Source: CAZNXJ01 sp964577115 (GTDB lineage: Bacteria > Planctomycetota > Planctomycetia > Pirellulales > Pirellulaceae). Taken from it: DNA of 6,890 nucleotides. The stretch covers positions 1-6,890 of the forward strand of contig CAZNXJ010000069.1 of the NCBI GenBank assembly GCA_964577115.1, in the 5' to 3' direction. Positions 5,331-6,890 of the stretch are shown here, one piece after another (the stretch's first letter is position 1; each line of letters begins with the position of its first letter). Position numbers and translations under genes: made by a program. Below the pieces are notes generated by a model that had not been told where the DNA came from, made no database searches, and worked only from the letters and a program-made list of their open reading frames with translations.

Positions 5331-5362
5331 TTATCCGTGTCCTGCGTGTCCATCCGTGGTTT
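5331..5362 (+). repeat. Dispersed short repeat, copy 2
   Basis: TTATCCGTGTC, an extra CTGCGTGTC module, then CATCCGTGGTT. It shares TTATCCGTGTC and ATCCGTGGT with the copy at 6048-6070. It ends 36 bp before the tRNA-Leu gene, so it may overlap the tRNA promoter. A poor -10-like TACACT lies at 5380-5385. Confidence 0.6.
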
Positions 5363-5398
5363 ACCACCCAATAGCACGCTACACTTAGAGCGCAGCCT

Positions 5399-5484
5399 GG
5401 CCGAGTGGCGGAATTGGCAGACGCACAGGACTTAAAATCCTGTGTCCCGTTAGGGACGTACCGGTTCGATCCCGGTCTCGGCTA
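5399..5484 (+). tRNA. tRNA-Leu, anticodon UAA
   Basis: A complete class II tRNA. The acceptor stem is GGCCGAG (5399-5405) with CTCGGCT (5477-5483), with a G-U at the outermost pair. The D stem is GCG/CGC (5408-5410, 5422-5424). The anticodon stem is CAGGA/TCCTG (5426-5430, 5438-5442) with loop CTTAAAA and anticodon TAA at 5433-5435. The long variable arm is GTCCC-GTTA-GGGAC (5444-5457), and the T arm is ACCGG-TTCGATC-CCGGT (5460-5476). The discriminator is A at 5484, as tRNA-Leu requires, and CCA is not encoded. It reads UUA/UUG codons, not the CUA codons of the leu leader. It lies 110 bp after leuA and ends 12 bp before the stop of the convergent FmdB gene. Confidence 0.96.
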
Positions 5485-5496
5485 CTTTGCTTCGAC

Positions 5497-6006
5497 TTAG
5501 AGATCGTAGAGCTGGTCGTCGGTGTCGGGCGGGCGGAGGCGCCGAGCGACCCGGCGAGCGCGCGTCGCGATGTCGGCGTCGGCCAGCGGGTCGGCCTCGT
5601 CGCCGAAGAGCTCCTCGAACTGCTCATCGAGTTCATCGGGGTCGGCGCCGCGTTCGAGCTGAGCGATGGCTTCTTCCATGCGCTCGCCCATGGCTAGGCC
5701 GGTCGACTCGAACAGCCGGCGCATGACGCGTGCCATCTGGCGGGGATCGTCTTCGCTCACGCTGTCCATTTCGCCGGCGAGCGACTCCAGGGCGGCTTCG
5801 AACTTGGATTCATCGAAGCCGGGGGGCAGTTCGTCATCGCCGGTCGCTTCGGGCAGGTTTTTCGAGATCGCGAAGCGGGACACCTGGCGTTCGAGCTTCT
5901 TCCGCCCGCATTTCGGACAATCGGGCCGCCGATCGGTGTTGGCCGAACGCGCCAGAAAGTTGAAAATCATGTGACATGTCGGGCAATAGAACTCATAGAT
6001 GGGCAT
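5497..6006 (-). CDS. FmdB-family zinc-ribbon protein with acidic C-terminal extension
   Basis: A 169-residue protein whose first ~45 residues match the FmdB/CxxC_CXXC_SSSS zinc ribbon: MPIYEFYCPTC, then DCPKCGR, with zinc ligands Cys8, Cys11, Cys30 and Cys33. The family is often annotated as a putative regulatory protein, but its biochemical role is unsettled. Most members are ~70-110 residues. Here a long charged helical tail (~50-169), rich in Asp, Glu and Arg, includes DDPRQMARVMRRLFESTGL (85-103) and a terminal DTDDQLYDL. The ATG at 6006 has GGAGAG (complement of 6012-6017) 5 nt upstream. It is convergent with the tRNA-Leu gene and divergent from the DUF420-like gene, with a 91 bp shared upstream spacer. 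No terminator is seen after its stop. Confidence 0.9.
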   Translation of the reverse strand: MPIYEFYCPTCHMIFNFLARSANTDRRPDCPKCGRKKLERQVSRFAISKNLPEATGDDELPPGFDESKFEAALESLAGEMDSVSEDDPRQMARVMRRLFESTGLAMGERMEEAIAQLERGADPDELDEQFEELFGDEADPLADADIATRARRVARRLRPPDTDDQLYDL

Positions 6007-6047
6007 CGCATCTCTCCGCCGACATCCTCATCCGAACGAATTCGAAG

Positions 6048-6070
6048 TTATCCGTGTCGATCCGTGGTCC
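6048..6070 (+). repeat. Dispersed short repeat, copy 3
   Basis: TTATCCGTGTCGATCCGTGG matches the core of the 5331-5362 copy without its middle module. It occupies the 91 bp spacer between the divergent FmdB and DUF420-like genes. It could be a regulator-binding or inserted repeat; the sequence alone does not decide. Confidence 0.6.
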
Positions 6071-6097
6071 TCTAGGAAAGTGTCGCTTTAACATACC

Positions 6098-6562
6098 ATG
6101 AGCCGCGGATCGTTGATGCTCGACGTTGTCTTTCTCGCCATGTTGGTGGTCGTGCCGGTATTGGCGTGGAGCGTCTGGTTGGTCAAGCGCCGGCACAATT
6201 ATGCGCTGCACAAGCGCGTCCAGTTGGTGCTCGCCACGCTCCTCTTGGTGACCGTGGGGCTGTTTGAACTGGATATGCGGGTGTTTACCGACTGGGAGCA
6301 GCTCGCCGCGCCGTCGCCGTATTACCGGCCGGACGGGTGGAGCCCGGTGTGGATCAGCCTCGTGGTGCACCTCTGCGTTGCCATCCCCACGCTGGTGCTC
6401 TGGATTTACGTCCTCGCCACGGCCGTGCGCCGCTTCCCTGCCCCTCCTCACCCCGGCCCCCACAGCCGCTCGCACCGCCTCTGGGGCCAAGCCGCCGTCT
6501 GGGGCATGTACCTGACCGCCCTCACCGGCTGGATTTTCTACTGGCTCGCCTTCGTGGCATAG
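6098..6562 (+). CDS. DUF420-like four-helix membrane protein
   Basis: A 154-residue integral membrane protein resembling the DUF420 (YozB-like) family, whose function is not established; relatives often sit near respiratory or cytochrome oxidase assembly genes. Four hydrophobic segments are visible at about 7-29, 41-57, 84-110 and 131-152. The histidines typical of the family appear as LHKR (His38), LVVHL (His91) and SRSHRLWG (His126), and may bind a metal or heme, which is inference. A Pro/His-rich loop (114-123) separates helices 3 and 4. The ATG at 6098 has no SD at normal spacing (AGGAAA at 6074-6079 is 18 nt away). A second in-frame ATG lies at 6116. No oxidase genes are in this window. 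It is followed by the palindromic repeats. Confidence 0.8.
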   Translation: MSRGSLMLDVVFLAMLVVVPVLAWSVWLVKRRHNYALHKRVQLVLATLLLVTVGLFELDMRVFTDWEQLAAPSPYYRPDGWSPVWISLVVHLCVAIPTLVLWIYVLATAVRRFPAPPHPGPHSRSHRLWGQAAVWGMYLTALTGWIFYWLAFVA

Positions 6563-6612
6563 CGGGCGAGCGCCCAACATCCGTCATCTCGATACGCGTC
6601 GCCAATCACCCC

Positions 6613-6753
6613 AATCCGCCAACCACCCGGCCTGCCGCGAAGCGGCGGCCTTCGCGTTGCCCCGCCGAAACGAGAACCGCGAAGCGGTGGATCCGCACCT
6701 AGCCCAGGGGAAGGGCCGAAGGCCCGCACCCCTGGGTGCGATGCGGCGAAACG
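6613..6753 (+). repeat. Palindrome-rich intergenic repeat, right copy A
   Basis: A full-length match to the reverse complement of 1-143. In order it carries GCCGCGAAGCGGC, ACCGCGAAGCGGT with GGATCC, and a long composite hairpin. The hairpin pairs CCCAGGGG (6703-6710) with CCCCTGGG (6729-6736) around a perfect GGGCC-GAA-GGCCC (6713-6725). It begins 50 bp after the DUF420-like stop codon. No ORF in it is credible. Confidence 0.88.
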
Positions 6754-6806
6754 CGGTCACCCCGGGCAATGCGGTTCGAGGATTCATCCGCGCCGCGCCT
6801 CACGCC

Positions 6807-6890
6807 AATCCGCGCACCAACCGGCCTGCCGCGAAGCGGCGGCCTTCGTGCGGCCCCGCCGAAACGCGAACCGCGAAGCGGTGGATCCCA
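6807..6890 (+). repeat. Palindrome-rich intergenic repeat, right copy B (cut by window end)
   Basis: A second copy in the same orientation as copy A, starting at AATCCGCGCACCAACC and running through both CCGCGAAGCGG palindromes to GGATCCCA at the window end. The composite hairpin would lie outside the window. A 53 bp spacer separates it from copy A. It resembles the left copy (1-143) more closely than copy A at the AATCCGCGCACCAACC end. Confidence 0.85.

Noticed and set aside
5993..6580. 195-codon minus-strand frame over the DUF420-like gene
   Set aside because: The plus-strand product has four well-formed membrane helices and family-typical histidines; the minus frame is His/Arg/Gly-rich shadow.
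6613..6890. CRISPR array
   Set aside because: The repeat units are ~140 bp, diverged and internally palindromic, with irregular spacing and no cas genes.

Overview
The window looks like chromosomal DNA from a planctomycete, most likely of the Pirellulales type. This rests on remembered family resemblance (an ECF-like sigma factor beginning MALSPLDRTLL, small conserved orphan proteins, a 7Fe ferredoxin, an FmdB zinc ribbon with a long tail) and on GC-rich palindromic intergenic repeats. No database search was run. Coding density is moderate, and several genes use GTG or TTG starts or lack a Shine-Dalgarno (SD) sequence.

Layout. Positions 1-143 hold one copy of a ~140 bp palindrome-rich repeat, in inverted orientation relative to two more copies at 6613-6753 and 6807-6890 (the last cut by the window end). 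Three minus-strand genes follow: an ECF-type sigma factor (235-795, promoter at 898-926), a 68-residue conserved Cys-rich protein (992-1198) and a seven-iron ferredoxin (1313-1591, promoter at 1714-1742 with a perfect -35 box). Two plus-strand genes come next: a 151-residue conserved protein of unknown function (1962-2417) and a 309-residue exported protein (2545-3474).

The centre is a leucine-biosynthesis locus. leuA (3774-5288, 2-isopropylmalate synthase) is preceded by what reads as a complete transcription attenuator. There is a promoter (3551-3579), a 19-codon leader peptide with six leucines (3587-3646), a strong intrinsic terminator (3688-3719), and an antiterminator strand (3642-3649) that overlaps the leader stop codon and can pair with the 5' arm of the terminator. 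Three of the six leader Leu codons are CTA, which is used 0 times in the 37 Leu codons of leuA. The predicted transcription start falls on the leader ATG, so the peptide may be translated from a leaderless mRNA. A tRNA-Leu(UAA) gene lies 110 bp after leuA.

The right part holds a convergent FmdB-type zinc-ribbon gene (5497-6006, minus), a divergent four-helix DUF420-like membrane protein (6098-6562, plus), and then the repeats. A short dispersed repeat (TTATCCGTGTC / ATCCGTGGT) recurs in the same orientation in three spacers: before the leu leader, before the tRNA, and between the FmdB and DUF420 genes.

The most interesting item is the leu attenuator. The rest is mainly housekeeping or lineage-specific conserved genes. 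No phage, defence or CRISPR system is visible.
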